A stretch of DNA of 64,000 nt from Methylophaga sp. OBS4 (GCF_026319305.1 NZ_JAPDMV010000008.1:1-64000), one strand, 5' to 3'. Counted from the first letter of the stretch, positions 36,928 to 47,040 are shown. The notes: generated by a model not told the origin, from the sequence alone. Made by a program: numbers and translations.

Positions 36928-38667
36928 TCAGTCAACAACCACCTCTCTAAACATTCCCGCTTCCATGTGGTAGAGCAGATGACAATGCCATGCCCAGCGT
37001 CCCAATGCATTTGCCGTTACCAGAAAGCTTATTCGTTGGGCGGGTTGCACACTTATAGTATGCCTGAGCGCCTGTAAATGACCATCCGGGTTTTGCAGTT
37101 CACTCCACATGCCGTGCAGGTGCATGGGGTGAGTCATCATCGTGTCGTTATGCAGAATAACCCGCAGTCTTTCATTATGATTGAAATGTACCGGTGTCGA
37201 TTTACCAAACTCCAGCCCATCCAGTGACCAGGTATAGCGTTCCATATTGCCGGTCAGATGCAGTTCAATTTCCCGTTCCGGCTGACGCTGTTCCAGGGCG
37301 CCGCCTATTGTATGAATATCTGCATAGGTCAACACATGACGGCCATTATTTCGAAGTCCGATACCGGGGTCGTCCAGATTGATGCGCGGTGTATCGACTC
37401 GCATATCAACACTGGGGCCATACTCTGTTTTGGCATGATTGACCTGAATAGCTGATTGCGCCCCGTGCATACTATGTTCATTGGCTGGCATATTCATACC
37501 ATCATGCATCATGGCGCCCATCATATCGGCCATCGTCAGCCATTCGGGGGTATCCACTTCGGGTATTTCAGCAGTCATACCCGGATTGGGTGTCAAGGTC
37601 CCGCGGGCATAGCCTGAACGCCCTATTGTCTGTGCAAAGATCGTATAAGCACGGTCATCACTGGGCTGTACCACGACATCATAAGTTTCACCGGAGCCAA
37701 AACGAAACTCATCAACTGTCACCGGCTCAATATTCTGACCATCGACCTGGACAACGGTCATTTTGAGTCCGGGAATTCTTACATCGAAAAAGGTTTGGGT
37801 GCCACTGCCTATGAAACGCAGCCGCACCCGTTCGCCCCGCCTGAACAACCCTGTCCAGTTAGCTGCCGGGGGCATGCCGTTCATCAAATAGGTATAAGTG
37901 TATCCGGACAGATCAGCAAGATCGGTGGGACTCATGCGCATGCGGTTCCACATACGCCGTTGCTTGACGGCAGCCGTTAAACCTTGCCCGGAAACATCCT
38001 CAAAAAAATCTGCTACTGTCGGTTGGTTGAAATTGTAATAATCACTCTGTTTTTTAAGCTTGGCAAACACATCCATGGGATCTTCATCAGTCCAGTCCGA
38101 CAACTGGACCACATAATCCCGATCGGCTCTAGTATCTTCCCCTTCAGCCGGATCGATAATGATGGCACCGTACATGCCGGTTTGCTCCTGAAACGCTGTA
38201 TGTGAGTGATACCAATAGGTTCCGGACTGCTTCACTTTAAATTTGTAAGTAAAGGTCGTGCCCGGTGCAATGCCTGGAAAACTGATGCCCGGCACACCAT
38301 CCATCTGGTAAGGCAGGATAATGCCATGCCAATGAATAGAGGTGGAAACCGGCAGGCGGTTGGTCACTCTTAAAGTGATCGTGTCGCCCTCTTTCCAACG
38401 CAGCGTTGGCGCCGGAATAGAGCCATTGATGGTGGTCGCCATTCTCGGTTTGCCGGTAAAGTTGACCAGTGTTTGAGCAACCGTGAGATCAAACTCTTTG
38501 CCCGCTAGCTGTTGGCTTGTCCCCACCGAGGTAGCGGGGATCTCAGCTGCCAGTGATTTGTTAAATAAAGGAGCAAGTCCCAACACCGTACCACCGGCTA
38601 CCAGGCCCTGTACAAATTTACGGCGTGCCGGGTTCACTGACAAGGGAAGGAGAAAGGTATGTTTCAT
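36928..38667 (-). CDS. copA: Copper resistance multicopper oxidase CopA
   Basis: The start at 38667 places a Tat signal at the N-terminus (NPARRKFVQGLVAGGTVLGL, cleavage after SLAA). The 579-residue protein has the four multicopper-oxidase copper motifs: HWHGIILP, WYHSHTAF, HPMHLHGM and HCHLLYHMEAGM. A Met-rich loop (MADMMGAMMHDGMNMPANE) suits Cu(I) binding. It oxidises Cu(I) in the periplasm and is exported folded by Tat. It is first gene of copA-copB-35494. Confidence 0.96.
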   Translation of the reverse strand: MKHTFLLPLSVNPARRKFVQGLVAGGTVLGLAPLFNKSLAAEIPATSVGTSQQLAGKEFDLTVAQTLVNFTGKPRMATTINGSIPAPTLRWKEGDTITLRVTNRLPVSTSIHWHGIILPYQMDGVPGISFPGIAPGTTFTYKFKVKQSGTYWYHSHTAFQEQTGMYGAIIIDPAEGEDTRADRDYVVQLSDWTDEDPMDVFAKLKKQSDYYNFNQPTVADFFEDVSGQGLTAAVKQRRMWNRMRMSPTDLADLSGYTYTYLMNGMPPAANWTGLFRRGERVRLRFIGSGTQTFFDVRIPGLKMTVVQVDGQNIEPVTVDEFRFGSGETYDVVVQPSDDRAYTIFAQTIGRSGYARGTLTPNPGMTAEIPEVDTPEWLTMADMMGAMMHDGMNMPANEHSMHGAQSAIQVNHAKTEYGPSVDMRVDTPRINLDDPGIGLRNNGRHVLTYADIHTIGGALEQRQPEREIELHLTGNMERYTWSLDGLEFGKSTPVHFNHNERLRVILHNDTMMTHPMHLHGMWSELQNPDGHLQALRHTISVQPAQRISFLVTANALGRWAWHCHLLYHMEAGMFREVVVD

Positions 38668-38895
38668 AGCCAACAAAGCTCCCGTAATATACGTGACTTT
38701 TATTGTTATTATAGGCCTCAAAAGCAGCGAACAATTCCCCCATGCCAGCAATAAACATGAGACCGCTGCCTGGTTGGCTGAGTGCCTATCGTAAACTTGG
38801 GTCAAAAATATCGAACGGAAAAAGCTTCTGGCTGCAATTGCCCGAGATTGCAGCGATAACTGGTGCACCTTTTATTTGGGTTGACAGCCTTGTTT

Positions 38896-40044
38896 CTAAT
38901 TTAAGGCCATTTTGCTATTATTTTCCGGCTCATCAGCCAGTTCCACCACGATTCGTTCCAGCTCTGCGGTGTTGGCTTCCAATACGGCAACGCAGTCGGC
39001 ATCTAATTTATTAAGATGTTGCATGCGTTTCAGCTCTTCAATCGCTTCCCTGACCGGCCATACCTTTTTGTAAGGACGTCTGCTGGTCAGCGCATCAAAG
39101 ATATCGGCGACGGTAATAATGCGGGCTTCCAATGGTATCTCATCGCCGGCAAGGCCGTTGGGATAACCGGAACCATCCAGATATTCATGATGATAAGCCA
39201 CAATATTGAGCATCATTTCCGAATCACGCAGGTCGGCCAGTTGATAATTACTCAATACCTGTTTAAGAATTGACACACCTTTTTCAACATGTAATTCCAT
39301 GGCAGCACGCTCGTCCGGATCAAGCTTTCCCGGCTTCATCAGAATACTGTCCGACACCCCTATTTTGCCGATATCATGCAAAGAGGCAAACATATAGATA
39401 TGTTCAACAAACTCATCGTTGAGCTGGTATGACTCTGGCAGCTGGCTGGCAATCATTCTTGAATAATGTGCCATCCGGTCCAGATGTAAGCCAGTTTCAC
39501 AGTCATGCAGACTTGTAAAATCTTTCGCTAATTTCACCGTTACCAACAAAGTTCGCACCAGCGATATCTCCGATGCAATTGACATGATTATCAGCCGCGA
39601 ACAAAGTAATAAATCACGCTGGAGCTGGTCGGTAAAAACACCGGTTCTGGAGGCATCAAAAAAGATAAACCCCGTAAACTCTTCTGCATTGAACATAGGA
39701 ACAATGAAAGATGATCTGTACTTTTGCCGTGGCAGCCCGTCTGACTGTTTCACCATTGGCCGAAGATCATCATCAATATTGTCTATCACCCTGCATTCGG
39801 CAGATGCAGCCAACTCTGACAGAATCTGACTGTCGGAAAGCCTGAACTGATAACCACTGAGGGGGTGGTCATTGCAGCTGCTGTTGAGAAATGTTTTTAA
39901 AAAACCGCTATTGGGCTCATAGAGCATACAGGCAAGATGTTCAATTTCAGGCATTCTGTCCAGCAGCGTAGCGTGCACGCTTTCCAGTAGGTCGTTCAGT
40001 GTATCCGGTTGGCTGACTAGCATTGACATAACGCGTGCGTCCAT
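38896..40044 (-). CDS. GAF-like domain plus HD-GYP phosphodiesterase
   Basis: The 382-residue cytosolic protein starts with a GAF-like sensor region (residues about 10-165; IEHLACMLYEPNSGFLKTFL, YRSSFIVPMFNAEEFTGFIF). The HD-GYP domain follows (about 180-345): FASLHDIGKIG with the HD pair, HVEKGVSIL, HHEYLDGSGYPNGL with the GYP motif, and ADIFDALTSRRPYK. All metal and GYP residues I can check are present. It should hydrolyse c-di-GMP. It is a single gene. Confidence 0.92.
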   Translation of the reverse strand: MDARVMSMLVSQPDTLNDLLESVHATLLDRMPEIEHLACMLYEPNSGFLKTFLNSSCNDHPLSGYQFRLSDSQILSELAASAECRVIDNIDDDLRPMVKQSDGLPRQKYRSSFIVPMFNAEEFTGFIFFDASRTGVFTDQLQRDLLLCSRLIIMSIASEISLVRTLLVTVKLAKDFTSLHDCETGLHLDRMAHYSRMIASQLPESYQLNDEFVEHIYMFASLHDIGKIGVSDSILMKPGKLDPDERAAMELHVEKGVSILKQVLSNYQLADLRDSEMMLNIVAYHHEYLDGSGYPNGLAGDEIPLEARIITVADIFDALTSRRPYKKVWPVREAIEELKRMQHLNKLDADCVAVLEANTAELERIVVELADEPENNSKMALN

Positions 40045-40309
40045 ATCAACCTCCCTGTTTCCCTTAAGAGTTCCTAGTCTAGTCTTGCCAATGGTGGAAT
40101 GGAAGCTGAACGGGTTTAATTGCCTGGATAATCTCGTTGTTCTCGATGCTTAGTAATGCTTTTCAACAGAAAGACAAACCGGCAGTAAATAAAGGGACGG
40201 TTTCTGCTATTATTCGTCCGTTACGCTGTGCGTGACATCGTCCCATCAACGATGATTGGCTCTGAAGCGCCTTCAGAGCAGTTAATAAAACTTACGAATC
40301 AGGATATTT

Positions 40310-40585
40310 ATGCCTCAAATTAAAATTGAAAAGAACCCAAGCGAAGCACGTCTGCAGGAAATGGGCGTAGCCAGCTGGGAAATCTGGGATTGTCCCGTCT
40401 CGGAATTCAGACTCGACTTTGATGAAACCGAGAAAGCTTATCTGCTGGAAGGTGAAATTATCGTCACGCCGGACGGTGAGGAACCAGTTCGTGTGGTCGC
40501 CGGTGACTATGTTGAGTTTCCGGAAGGTCTGAACAGCTTCTGGCAAGTTGTGAAACCGCTCAAGAAGCATTACAGCTACGATTAA
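40310..40585 (+). CDS. Cupin-fold protein (Cupin_3/DUF861 type)
   Basis: The 91-residue cupin is the shorter paralogue of 672-1022: KIEKNPSEARLQEMGV, YLLEGEIIVTPDGEEP, VVAGDYVEFPEGLNSFWQVV, and the ending KPLKKHYSYD. The 672 protein carries 26 extra residues after this point. Function is unknown. AGGA lies upstream of the start, preceded by a hairpin GCTCTGAAGCGCCTTCAGAGC-like stem near 40260-40280. A TTCG-loop terminator follows at 40589. Confidence 0.85.
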   Translation: MPQIKIEKNPSEARLQEMGVASWEIWDCPVSEFRLDFDETEKAYLLEGEIIVTPDGEEPVRVVAGDYVEFPEGLNSFWQVVKPLKKHYSYD

Positions 40586-40588
40586 ACA

Positions 40589-40615
40589 AAAAGGCATCTT
40601 CGGATGCCTTTTTTA
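40589..40615 (+). terminator. Terminator after the cupin gene
   Basis: The stem GGCATC/GATGCC closed by a TTCG tetraloop is followed by six T. It begins 4 bases past the stop codon. Confidence 0.93.
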
Positions 40616-40749
40616 TATACCGAAACAACCTGATCTGGCGCTGGATAATAAAACTCACTAAGCGCAAAATAAAACTGTATTGGCAAAGTAAATGATACAA
40701 CACTGCCTGTTTCATGAATCGGGCTTACCCTGTTTAACCGGGTAGAAAG

Positions 40750-41436
40750 ATGAAAGATGCCATTAAACAGATGCTGAAGACTATCGAGGCCGAAGCCAGA
40801 TACACCGCTTCGCGTACCGGCCGGCCCAGCTTCGCCCAAAAAGTCATGAAAGCCATGGCCGAGGTGGAAAGAGCTGAGTTTGTTCCAGACTATTCACGCA
40901 CTTATGCTTATAATAACGGCCCATTGTACATCGGCTTCGGCCAGACTATATCCCAACCCTACATCGTCGCGCTGACAACAGATTTACTCGAGGTCGAACC
41001 TGATCATATTGTGCTTGAAGTGGGCACAGGCTCAGGTTATCAAGCGGCAGTGCTTGCCAAGCTGGTCAAACAAATTTTCACTATCGAGCGTGTGAAAGAA
41101 CTTGCCGATGCGGCCACACTGCGCTTGCAGACGTTGGGTTATCACAATATCGAAACCCGTTGCGGCAACGGTTATGAAGGCTGGCCGGAGCAAGCCCCTT
41201 TTGATCGTATTGTCGTCACGGCCGCCGCACCTGCCATTCCCCCCGCTTTGCTGGAGCAGCTCAAACCAAAAGGCCGCCTGGTTATCCCGGTGGGTCAGCC
41301 CTATATGTACCAACAGTTGATGGTTGTCACCAAAGATAATGAAAACAACATCGATACCGAGCCGGTTCTCAGTGTGGCGTTTGTCCCGTTAATCGACGAC
41401 ACTGATGAAAACAGTGAAAATGAAACGGCTCTTTGA
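40750..41436 (+). CDS. pcm: Protein-L-isoaspartate O-methyltransferase
   Basis: The 228-residue protein has the SAM-binding core EVGTGSGYQAAVLAKL, the PIMT-specific ...GQTISQPYIVALTTDLLEV, DRIVVTAAAPAIPPALLEQL and GRLVIPVGQP. It methylates isoaspartyl residues in aged proteins as the first step of repair. The length is normal, and the N-terminus (MKDAIKQMLKTIEAEARYTA) extends slightly beyond the E. coli form. It precedes the Hsp70/DnaJ pair by 132 bases and may belong to the same stress group. Confidence 0.93.
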   Translation: MKDAIKQMLKTIEAEARYTASRTGRPSFAQKVMKAMAEVERAEFVPDYSRTYAYNNGPLYIGFGQTISQPYIVALTTDLLEVEPDHIVLEVGTGSGYQAAVLAKLVKQIFTIERVKELADAATLRLQTLGYHNIETRCGNGYEGWPEQAPFDRIVVTAAAPAIPPALLEQLKPKGRLVIPVGQPYMYQQLMVVTKDNENNIDTEPVLSVAFVPLIDDTDENSENETAL

Positions 41437-41568
41437 TATGGATCAGTATCAGTCCATTTTTTATTTACCTTCAAGACGATTATGTTTATAAATTGAATAT
41501 CGAAGCAGCGCCATATCGACGCTTATTCCGCTGGGGCTATTGCATGCTTTCCGGCAAAGGAGGATTAG

Positions 41569-43434
41569 ATGGCTATTATCGGAATAGATTTAGGTACATC
41601 CAACTCTGCAGCAGCCGTATTACGAGGTGGCAAACCAGTCATCATTCCCAGTGCCGAAGGTATCAGCCTCGGTGGCAAAGCTTTTCCCAGTTATGTCGCA
41701 ATTACCGCCGATGGTCAGACTTTGATCGGCGAACCGGCACGACGGCAGGCCTCGGCCAATCCAGAAGGCACCGCCACCGTGTTCAAGCGCAGCATGGGGC
41801 AACGCAAAAAAATCCAGTTACGAAACAAGAGCTTTTCGCCGGAACAACTCTCCGCCTTTCTGCTGCAGAAAATCAAGCGCGATGCCGAAGCATTCCTCGG
41901 CGAACCTGTCAGCAAAGCGGTCGTGACTGTACCGGCCTATTTCGATGACAACCAGCGCAGCGCTACTAAAGATGCCTGCAAAATTGCAGGCCTGGAAGTC
42001 GTCCGCCTGGTCAATGAGCCGACGGCCGCCTCCCTTGCTTACGGTCTGGACCGGCTGGGCGAAGAGCTGCGTATCGTAGTGATTGACTTCGGCGGTGGTA
42101 CGTTGGATGTCACCGTCATGGAATTCGGCAATGGCGTGTTTGAAGTCAAGGCCACCAGCGGTGATACCCAGCTTGGCGGCACCGATATGGATGAAAACCT
42201 GCTCAACTACCTTGCCGAAAAATACAAGGGCGAGACCGGCATCGATGTTCTCGCAGACGCCAAAGCCAGCGCGCGGCTGAAAGAAGCGGCTGAAATTGCC
42301 AAGATCGAATTGTCCACCAGCACCTCTGCCCATATCAGCCTGCCCTATCTGACCGTTGCCGGCGGCGCCCCCCAGCATCTGGAAATGGACCTGACCCGCA
42401 CCGAACTGGAACGTCATGTCTATGACGTTGTAGAACGCTGCGGGGGGCCGATAGAACAGGCTCTGCAAGATGCCAATATCCGCTCGACCGAGGTCGACCG
42501 CATCGTCTTTGTCGGTGGTCCGACACGGATGCCTATCGTACGTGAGTATTTTGAAGGTCTGTTTGGACGCAAGGCCGAGATGGGCATCGATCCGATGGAA
42601 TGTGTCGCCTGCGGTGCTGCAATTCAAGCTGGTGTGTTGAGTGGCGAAGTCGGCGATATTGTGCTGGTCGATGTTACGCCATTAACACTCGGTGTCGAAA
42701 CACTGGGCGGTGTTGCCACACCGCTTATCGCTCGCAACAGCCCTATTCCCGTTAAGCATACCGAAACGTTCACCACCGCCGCGGATATGCAGACAGCAGT
42801 GACCATACACATTTATCAGGGCGAGCGACCTCTGGCTACAGACAATACCAGTCTGGGGGAATTCAACCTGGAGGGACTGGTGCCAGCGCCGCGCGGCGTA
42901 CCGAAAGTGGATGTCACCTTCGACATCGATGCCAACGGCATTCTGAACGTTGCCGCCGAGGATCAAGCGACCCGTAAATCACAATCGATCAGCATCAGCG
43001 GCTCAACACGGCTCAGCGATGAAGAAAAACAACGGCTGGTCAACGAAGCCGAAAAATATGCCGAAGAAGATAAAAAACGGCGTGAAGACGTTGACAAGCT
43101 CAATAATGCCGACAATGTCTGTTATCAGGCAGAAAAGCTGCTCGCCGAGTATCGAGACAAACTCTCAGATGGCCAAGTCAGTCAATTGGAACAGCATATG
43201 TTCGAAACGCGCGATGCCATGAAAGAAAAAAATGCCGTTCTGGCCTCGCAATGTGCGGCGCAGTTGGAAAAAGTGATTAAGGAAGCCGGCGCCGCGATTT
43301 ATGCACAAACTACTCAGGAAACCGCTGCACCGCACGCAGCGCCGGATACAAGCCGGGCCGGCGGTGAAGCCAAAGCGTCCGGTTCCGGTCCACGAGGCAA
43401 AGTGGTGGATGCCGATTATACTGAATCAGGCTGA
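41569..43434 (+). CDS. Accessory Hsp70 (DnaK-like) chaperone
   Basis: The 621-residue chaperone has the Hsp70 ATPase signatures [37 protein letters not shown] and [17 protein letters not shown]. The substrate-binding part starts at about residue 375 ([20 protein letters not shown], then [20 protein letters not shown]). The C-terminal lid ends [15 protein letters not shown] lies 5 bases before the start. It is followed by a dnaJ-like gene with a 19-base gap. No grpE is nearby, so this is probably a second chaperone pair beside a main dnaK operon elsewhere. It folds client proteins with ATP. Confidence 0.93.
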   Translation: MAIIGIDLGTSNSAAAVLRGGKPVIIPSAEGISLGGKAFPSYVAITADGQTLIGEPARRQASANPEGTATVFKRSMGQRKKIQLRNKSFSPEQLSAFLLQKIKRDAEAFLGEPVSKAVVTVPAYFDDNQRSATKDACKIAGLEVVRLVNEPTAASLAYGLDRLGEELRIVVIDFGGGTLDVTVMEFGNGVFEVKATSGDTQLGGTDMDENLLNYLAEKYKGETGIDVLADAKASARLKEAAEIAKIELSTSTSAHISLPYLTVAGGAPQHLEMDLTRTELERHVYDVVERCGGPIEQALQDANIRSTEVDRIVFVGGPTRMPIVREYFEGLFGRKAEMGIDPMECVACGAAIQAGVLSGEVGDIVLVDVTPLTLGVETLGGVATPLIARNSPIPVKHTETFTTAADMQTAVTIHIYQGERPLATDNTSLGEFNLEGLVPAPRGVPKVDVTFDIDANGILNVAAEDQATRKSQSISISGSTRLSDEEKQRLVNEAEKYAEEDKKRREDVDKLNNADNVCYQAEKLLAEYRDKLSDGQVSQLEQHMFETRDAMKEKNAVLASQCAAQLEKVIKEAGAAIYAQTTQETAAPHAAPDTSRAGGEAKASGSGPRGKVVDADYTESG

Positions 43435-43453
43435 CAGGAAGTAACGGCTTATC

Positions 43454-44587
43454 ATGGCTGCCGAACAGCGTGATTTTTATGACGTTCTGGGGGTTGCGCG
43501 TGATGCCGATGCCAAAACGATCAAGGATGCTTTTCGTAAACTGGCGCTGAAATATCATCCTGACAGAAACAAGTCCCCTGAGGCTGAGTCCCGTTTCAAG
43601 GAGATTGCCGAGGCTTACGCGATTCTGTCCGACCCTAAAAAGCGGGCTGACTATGACGCTCGCGGTTTTGCCGGTGTCGCCGGTTTCTCGACAGAAGATC
43701 TGTTCTCTGGCATCGACTTCGGCGATATTTTCGGCGATATGGGATTCGGCTTCGACTTCAGCGGCGGCGGCCTGTTCGGCAATTTATTCGGGCGCCATCG
43801 CAAGCCAGCCGGCCCGGCCAAAGGCAGTGACCTTGAAGTCAGAGTGGTCATACCGCTGGAAAAAGTGAACAGTGGTGGCGAAGAATCCGTCCATTTCCAT
43901 CGCCCCGTCACCTGCCCAGACTGTCGGGGCAGCCGTACCCAGCCGGGTACCGAGCCGCGAAAATGTGAAGCCTGCCATGGCACCGGCCAACAGGTCAGCA
44001 GACGTCAGCAAACTCAGGACAAAGGCACCATCAGTTATCAGCAAATCAGCACATGTCCGATTTGCCACGGTCAGGGGGTGTTCATTGACACACCTTGCCG
44101 GACCTGCCACGGACGCGGCGAGATAGACAAGGATGATCAGATCAAGGTCTCTATTCCAGCAGGCATTGAGGAAGGCACGGCATTACGGATACCCGGTCAT
44201 GGTCTGCCTAGTCCTGATGCGGGCGGTCCACCCGGTGATCTTTACATGGAGGTGAGGAGCAAGGCTGATCCGCGCTTCGAACGTCACGGTGCTGATCTGT
44301 GGCGTATCGAGACGCTCGCTATTCCGGATGCGGTGCTTGGAACAAAAATCACCGTGCCGACTCTGGATGGCAGTGTAAATGTCACGATTCCTCCAGGCTC
44401 TCAACCCGATCAGGTATTACGTCTCAAAGGCAAGGGATTGCCGGTATTCGGAGCGAATATGCATGGCGATATCAATATCCGGCTGCAAATTGTCGTACCG
44501 GCAAAACTATCGGCAGAGGAAAAGGCTCTTTATCACCAACTGAGCAAACTCAGCACTGACAGCAAAAAACACTGGTGGAACCATTGA
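43454..44587 (+). CDS. DnaJ-type (class I) co-chaperone
   Basis: The 377-residue protein begins with a J domain (residues 5-72; [20 protein letters not shown], the HPD motif in YHPDRNK). A Gly/Phe-rich linker follows ([17 protein letters not shown]). Four CXXCXGXG zinc-binding repeats run from [10 protein letters not shown] and CEACHGTG to [10 protein letters not shown] and CRTCHGRGE, and then the C-terminal substrate domain. Class I DnaJ layout is complete. It would stimulate the adjacent Hsp70 ATPase. Spacing is 19 bases from the Hsp70 stop. Confidence 0.94.
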   Translation: MAAEQRDFYDVLGVARDADAKTIKDAFRKLALKYHPDRNKSPEAESRFKEIAEAYAILSDPKKRADYDARGFAGVAGFSTEDLFSGIDFGDIFGDMGFGFDFSGGGLFGNLFGRHRKPAGPAKGSDLEVRVVIPLEKVNSGGEESVHFHRPVTCPDCRGSRTQPGTEPRKCEACHGTGQQVSRRQQTQDKGTISYQQISTCPICHGQGVFIDTPCRTCHGRGEIDKDDQIKVSIPAGIEEGTALRIPGHGLPSPDAGGPPGDLYMEVRSKADPRFERHGADLWRIETLAIPDAVLGTKITVPTLDGSVNVTIPPGSQPDQVLRLKGKGLPVFGANMHGDINIRLQIVVPAKLSAEEKALYHQLSKLSTDSKKHWWNH

Positions 44588-44732
44588 TTGGCCGTCACAG
44601 GCCCGGCATGCCGTTAAATTGTCAGCCGTTACATTTCATATTAATAGGCGCATCATAATAATAGTAGTTTCAATGCCTTCCGCGGCGACTATTTCTAAAT
44701 CGCTGCCTGTAACTTACAAAGGAGAGATGACC

Positions 44733-45185
44733 ATGAAAGTTGGAGACGTTTGCACCCGCAGAGTCATTATCATCGAAAAGAACGAAACGGTTCAGGAAGC
44801 TGCCAAATTGATGCGTCAGCATCATGTCGGAGACGTGGTCGTAGTTGAACGGCATGATGGCAAAAATCATCCGGTCGGTATCCTTACCGATCGCGATATT
44901 GTGGTGGAATTACTGGCTGAAAAGGTCGATCTTGATGCCGTCACGATTGGTGACGCGATGAGTTATGAACTGCTTACAATCAAAGAAAGCGATGACTTGA
45001 CAGACACCCTGAAACGTCTGAGCAGAAAGGGAGTTCGCCGTGCACCGGTCGTGGCGGAAGATGGCAACCTGGCGGGTGTGGTCAGTGCGGATGATTTGAT
45101 AGAAGTGTTTGCAGAACTGTTGCGGGATTTAACAATGCTTATTTCCCGAGAACAAACACGGGAACAACTGGCCCGCAGTGACTGA
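44733..45185 (+). CDS. Two-CBS-domain protein
   Basis: AAAGGAG spaced 7-8 bases ahead favours the ATG at 44733 over the earlier one at 44727. The 150-residue cytosolic protein is a pair of CBS domains: VQEAAKLMRQHHVGDVVVVE with PVGILTDRDIVVELLAEKVD, and LTDTLKRLSRKGVRRAPVV with GNLAGVVSADDLIEVFAELL. CBS pairs bind adenine nucleotides and sense energy or stress state. It lies 145 bases past dnaJ and may share its regulation. Confidence 0.9.
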   Translation: MKVGDVCTRRVIIIEKNETVQEAAKLMRQHHVGDVVVVERHDGKNHPVGILTDRDIVVELLAEKVDLDAVTIGDAMSYELLTIKESDDLTDTLKRLSRKGVRRAPVVAEDGNLAGVVSADDLIEVFAELLRDLTMLISREQTREQLARSD

Positions 45186-45312
45186 AACTATGGTTGATCG
45201 TTTGGCGTCATAAAAGTGATTGGCGGGTCTGTGTGAGCGACCGGATTTCTTACGGTTGTGGCAAGCTGCTCAAGTATGACGTTCGACTACTTTAATATTG
45301 TCATAGTAAAAC

Positions 45313-46050
45313 ATGATCTCCCTGCAGCTCAGGTTCTATGAAGAACTGAATGATTTTTTGCCGTCGGAGCGGCGAAAAATGGCGTTTCAGCATACAATTT
45401 ATCGTCATGCTTCGGTTAAGGATGTGATTGAATCCCTCGGTGTGCCGCATACTGAAGTGGAATTGATTCTGGTTAATGGTATCTCTGTAGATTTTTCCTA
45501 CTCCGTTCGCCATCAAGACCGTATCAGTGTTTATCCGGTGTTTGAAAGTCTGGATATCAGTCCGTTGTTGCGTCTTCGTGACAAACCGCTTCGCAATCCC
45601 CGCTTTATCGCCGATACCAATCTGGGAAAACTGGCGCATTATCTGCGTCTGTTGGGGTTTGACTGCCTCTACCGCAATAATTTCAGCGATGCCGAAGTCG
45701 CCGAAACAGCCAGTCAACAGCATCGTATTGTACTGACCCGTGATCGCAAACTGTTGCAGCGAAAAATTATTACACATGGTTATTTTGTGCGGGCAGTCAT
45801 GCCCCGTGAACAGGCAAGAGAAGTCTTGAAACGTCTCGATTTATATCAGGACATCAATCCTTTTAGCCGCTGTGCAAACTGCAACGGCCCGTTATTATAT
45901 GTGCCCAAATCACAGATTGCTGATCGCTTGGCGCCTCTGACCCATAAGCATTACGATGATTTCCGAATATGTAACGACTGTGGTCAGATTTACTGGCAAG
46001 GCAGTCATTATCACCGAGCCATGAAATTGCTAGCAGATCTGGAACAGTAA
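45313..46050 (+). CDS. Mut7-C RNase-domain protein with ubiquitin-like N-terminus
   Basis: The 245-residue protein has a Mut7-C ubiquitin-like N-terminal region (residues 1-85; LQLRFYEELNDFLPSERRK, VKDVIESLGVPHTEVELILV). The Mut7-C PIN-like RNase domain follows (about 95-170; FIADTNLGKLAHYLRLLGFD, IVLTRDRKLLQRK), then a C-terminal zinc ribbon with CANC and CNDC. The acidic residues in ADTNLGKL and LTRDRKL suit a PIN nuclease site. Substrate unknown. It is a single gene. Confidence 0.9.
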   Translation: MISLQLRFYEELNDFLPSERRKMAFQHTIYRHASVKDVIESLGVPHTEVELILVNGISVDFSYSVRHQDRISVYPVFESLDISPLLRLRDKPLRNPRFIADTNLGKLAHYLRLLGFDCLYRNNFSDAEVAETASQQHRIVLTRDRKLLQRKIITHGYFVRAVMPREQAREVLKRLDLYQDINPFSRCANCNGPLLYVPKSQIADRLAPLTHKHYDDFRICNDCGQIYWQGSHYHRAMKLLADLEQ

Positions 46051-46114
46051 GCGGGGGGTCATTCCGTCGCTAACGAAATATGACAGCATGATTACGCTTA
46101 AAAACAGCTTCAGA

Positions 46115-46528
46115 TTAATTATCACAAGCAGCTTCCAGCATCACCAGTTTAAACGGGTCGGTTTGTTGGTTAACTCCGTTTTGTGCACGCCAATCATCTT
46201 GCAGGCGATAAGCCTCAGCTTCTAAAACGCCCCAACATTTCCTGGTATGCTCCCCGTTGTGCCACTGTATATAGTGAACCAGCTCATGCAGCAGTCTGGA
46301 CTGGTCGGCAGGATCAGCAGGATCAAATTGCCGATACAGGAAGATCGTTTGACGTTCGTTATAAAAGCCCTTGAGTTGCGTGGCCTGGCAGATGCCGAAA
46401 CTGACAATGCCGTAGTTCAGGCACAGATTACCTTGTTCAACAATAGCGATATTAGGCACTACGACGCGGGTGTCATATTCGGTGTGAAGGTTGAGCCAAC
46501 CTATCATTAATAATAGCAGCGCTTCCAT
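46115..46528 (-). CDS. HExxH metalloprotease-like protein (DUF6647-like)
   Basis: The 137-residue protein contains LLHELVHYIQWHNG, a zinc-peptidase-like HELVH helix, preceded by QTIFLYRQFDPADPADQSRL. The N-terminus (MEALLLLMIGWLNLHTEYD) is a signal or anchor. A third ligand may be the Glu in GVLEAEAYRLQDDWRAQNG (E..A..YR.QD pattern). Two Cys near residues 36 and 47 could pair. It would be a small periplasmic peptidase or a pseudo-peptidase. It ends convergent to the Mut7-C gene with 64 bases between. Confidence 0.7.
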   Translation of the reverse strand: MEALLLLMIGWLNLHTEYDTRVVVPNIAIVEQGNLCLNYGIVSFGICQATQLKGFYNERQTIFLYRQFDPADPADQSRLLHELVHYIQWHNGEHTRKCWGVLEAEAYRLQDDWRAQNGVNQQTDPFKLVMLEAACDN

Positions 46529-46665
46529 AACGTCCCCTGCTAAAAACAGGATAGATTCAGTATAGCCCTCACTGTGATTTTATTGAAATATATTGCTTAT
46601 AACCCATACACTTTTTATTAAAACAGTTAGGGTCTGTTTATCTTTCATCTCCGCCTCTGTTGTGA

Positions 46666-46800
46666 TCTGAAAAAGTGTCAATCAAGGCGCGAGGAGCGCA
46701 GTTTGCGAGATACATCCATGTAGGCCACGCCGACCTGCGCGCAGCCTCCTGGCGCGCAGGCATAGCGTCCATCCATGGACATAAGTGGCGCTTTTTCAGA
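46666..46800. mobile_element. MITE-like palindromic insert (about 135 bp)
   Basis: The ends TCTGAAAAAGTG and CGCTTTTTCAGA are inverted repeats matching at 11 of 12 positions. The interior is GC-rich and palindromic (CTGCGCGCAG, TGGCGCGCAGG, TCCATCCATGGA), unlike its neighbours. It lies at the break point of a peroxiredoxin remnant, consistent with a small non-autonomous insertion. No copy elsewhere in the window was noticed. The 46529-46811 gap otherwise holds no gene. Confidence 0.5.
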
Positions 46801-46811
46801 CATACCCCGAA

Positions 46812-47040
46812 GAGACTATGTTTCGAGTCAAGCTTGCATCTGCCCTTCTCTCCGGTCAGTGACTATGGAATGGCTTTTTCAAACGCTTTATCACTGCCCA
46901 CATTTGAGTTTGATAATAAAGCCCTGCTCAAACGTATTACCTTAATCTGCCGGGATGATGTGATTGAGAAAGTGTTTTACCCGGTATTCCCGCCGGATAA
47001 AAATGCTGAACAGGTCATTTCATATCTGCAACAAGTTTAG
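46812..47040 (+). pseudogene. Peroxiredoxin C-terminal remnant
   Basis: This frame reads LHLPFSPVSDYGMAFSNALS, LPTFEFDNKALLKRITLICR, then DDVIEKVFYPVFPPDKNAEQ and VISYLQQV. It matches the C-terminal 65 or so residues of AhpC/TSA-type peroxiredoxins. The N-terminal half with the peroxidatic Cys is missing. Upstream the frame runs through the palindromic insert. I see no usable start. It is a dead gene fragment. Confidence 0.75.

Noticed and set aside
41818-42627. A 269-codon open frame on the minus strand inside the Hsp70 gene
   Set aside because: It is antisense to a full and well-matched Hsp70 frame, has no ribosome site and reads no family. It is the usual antisense open frame of a codon-biased gene.
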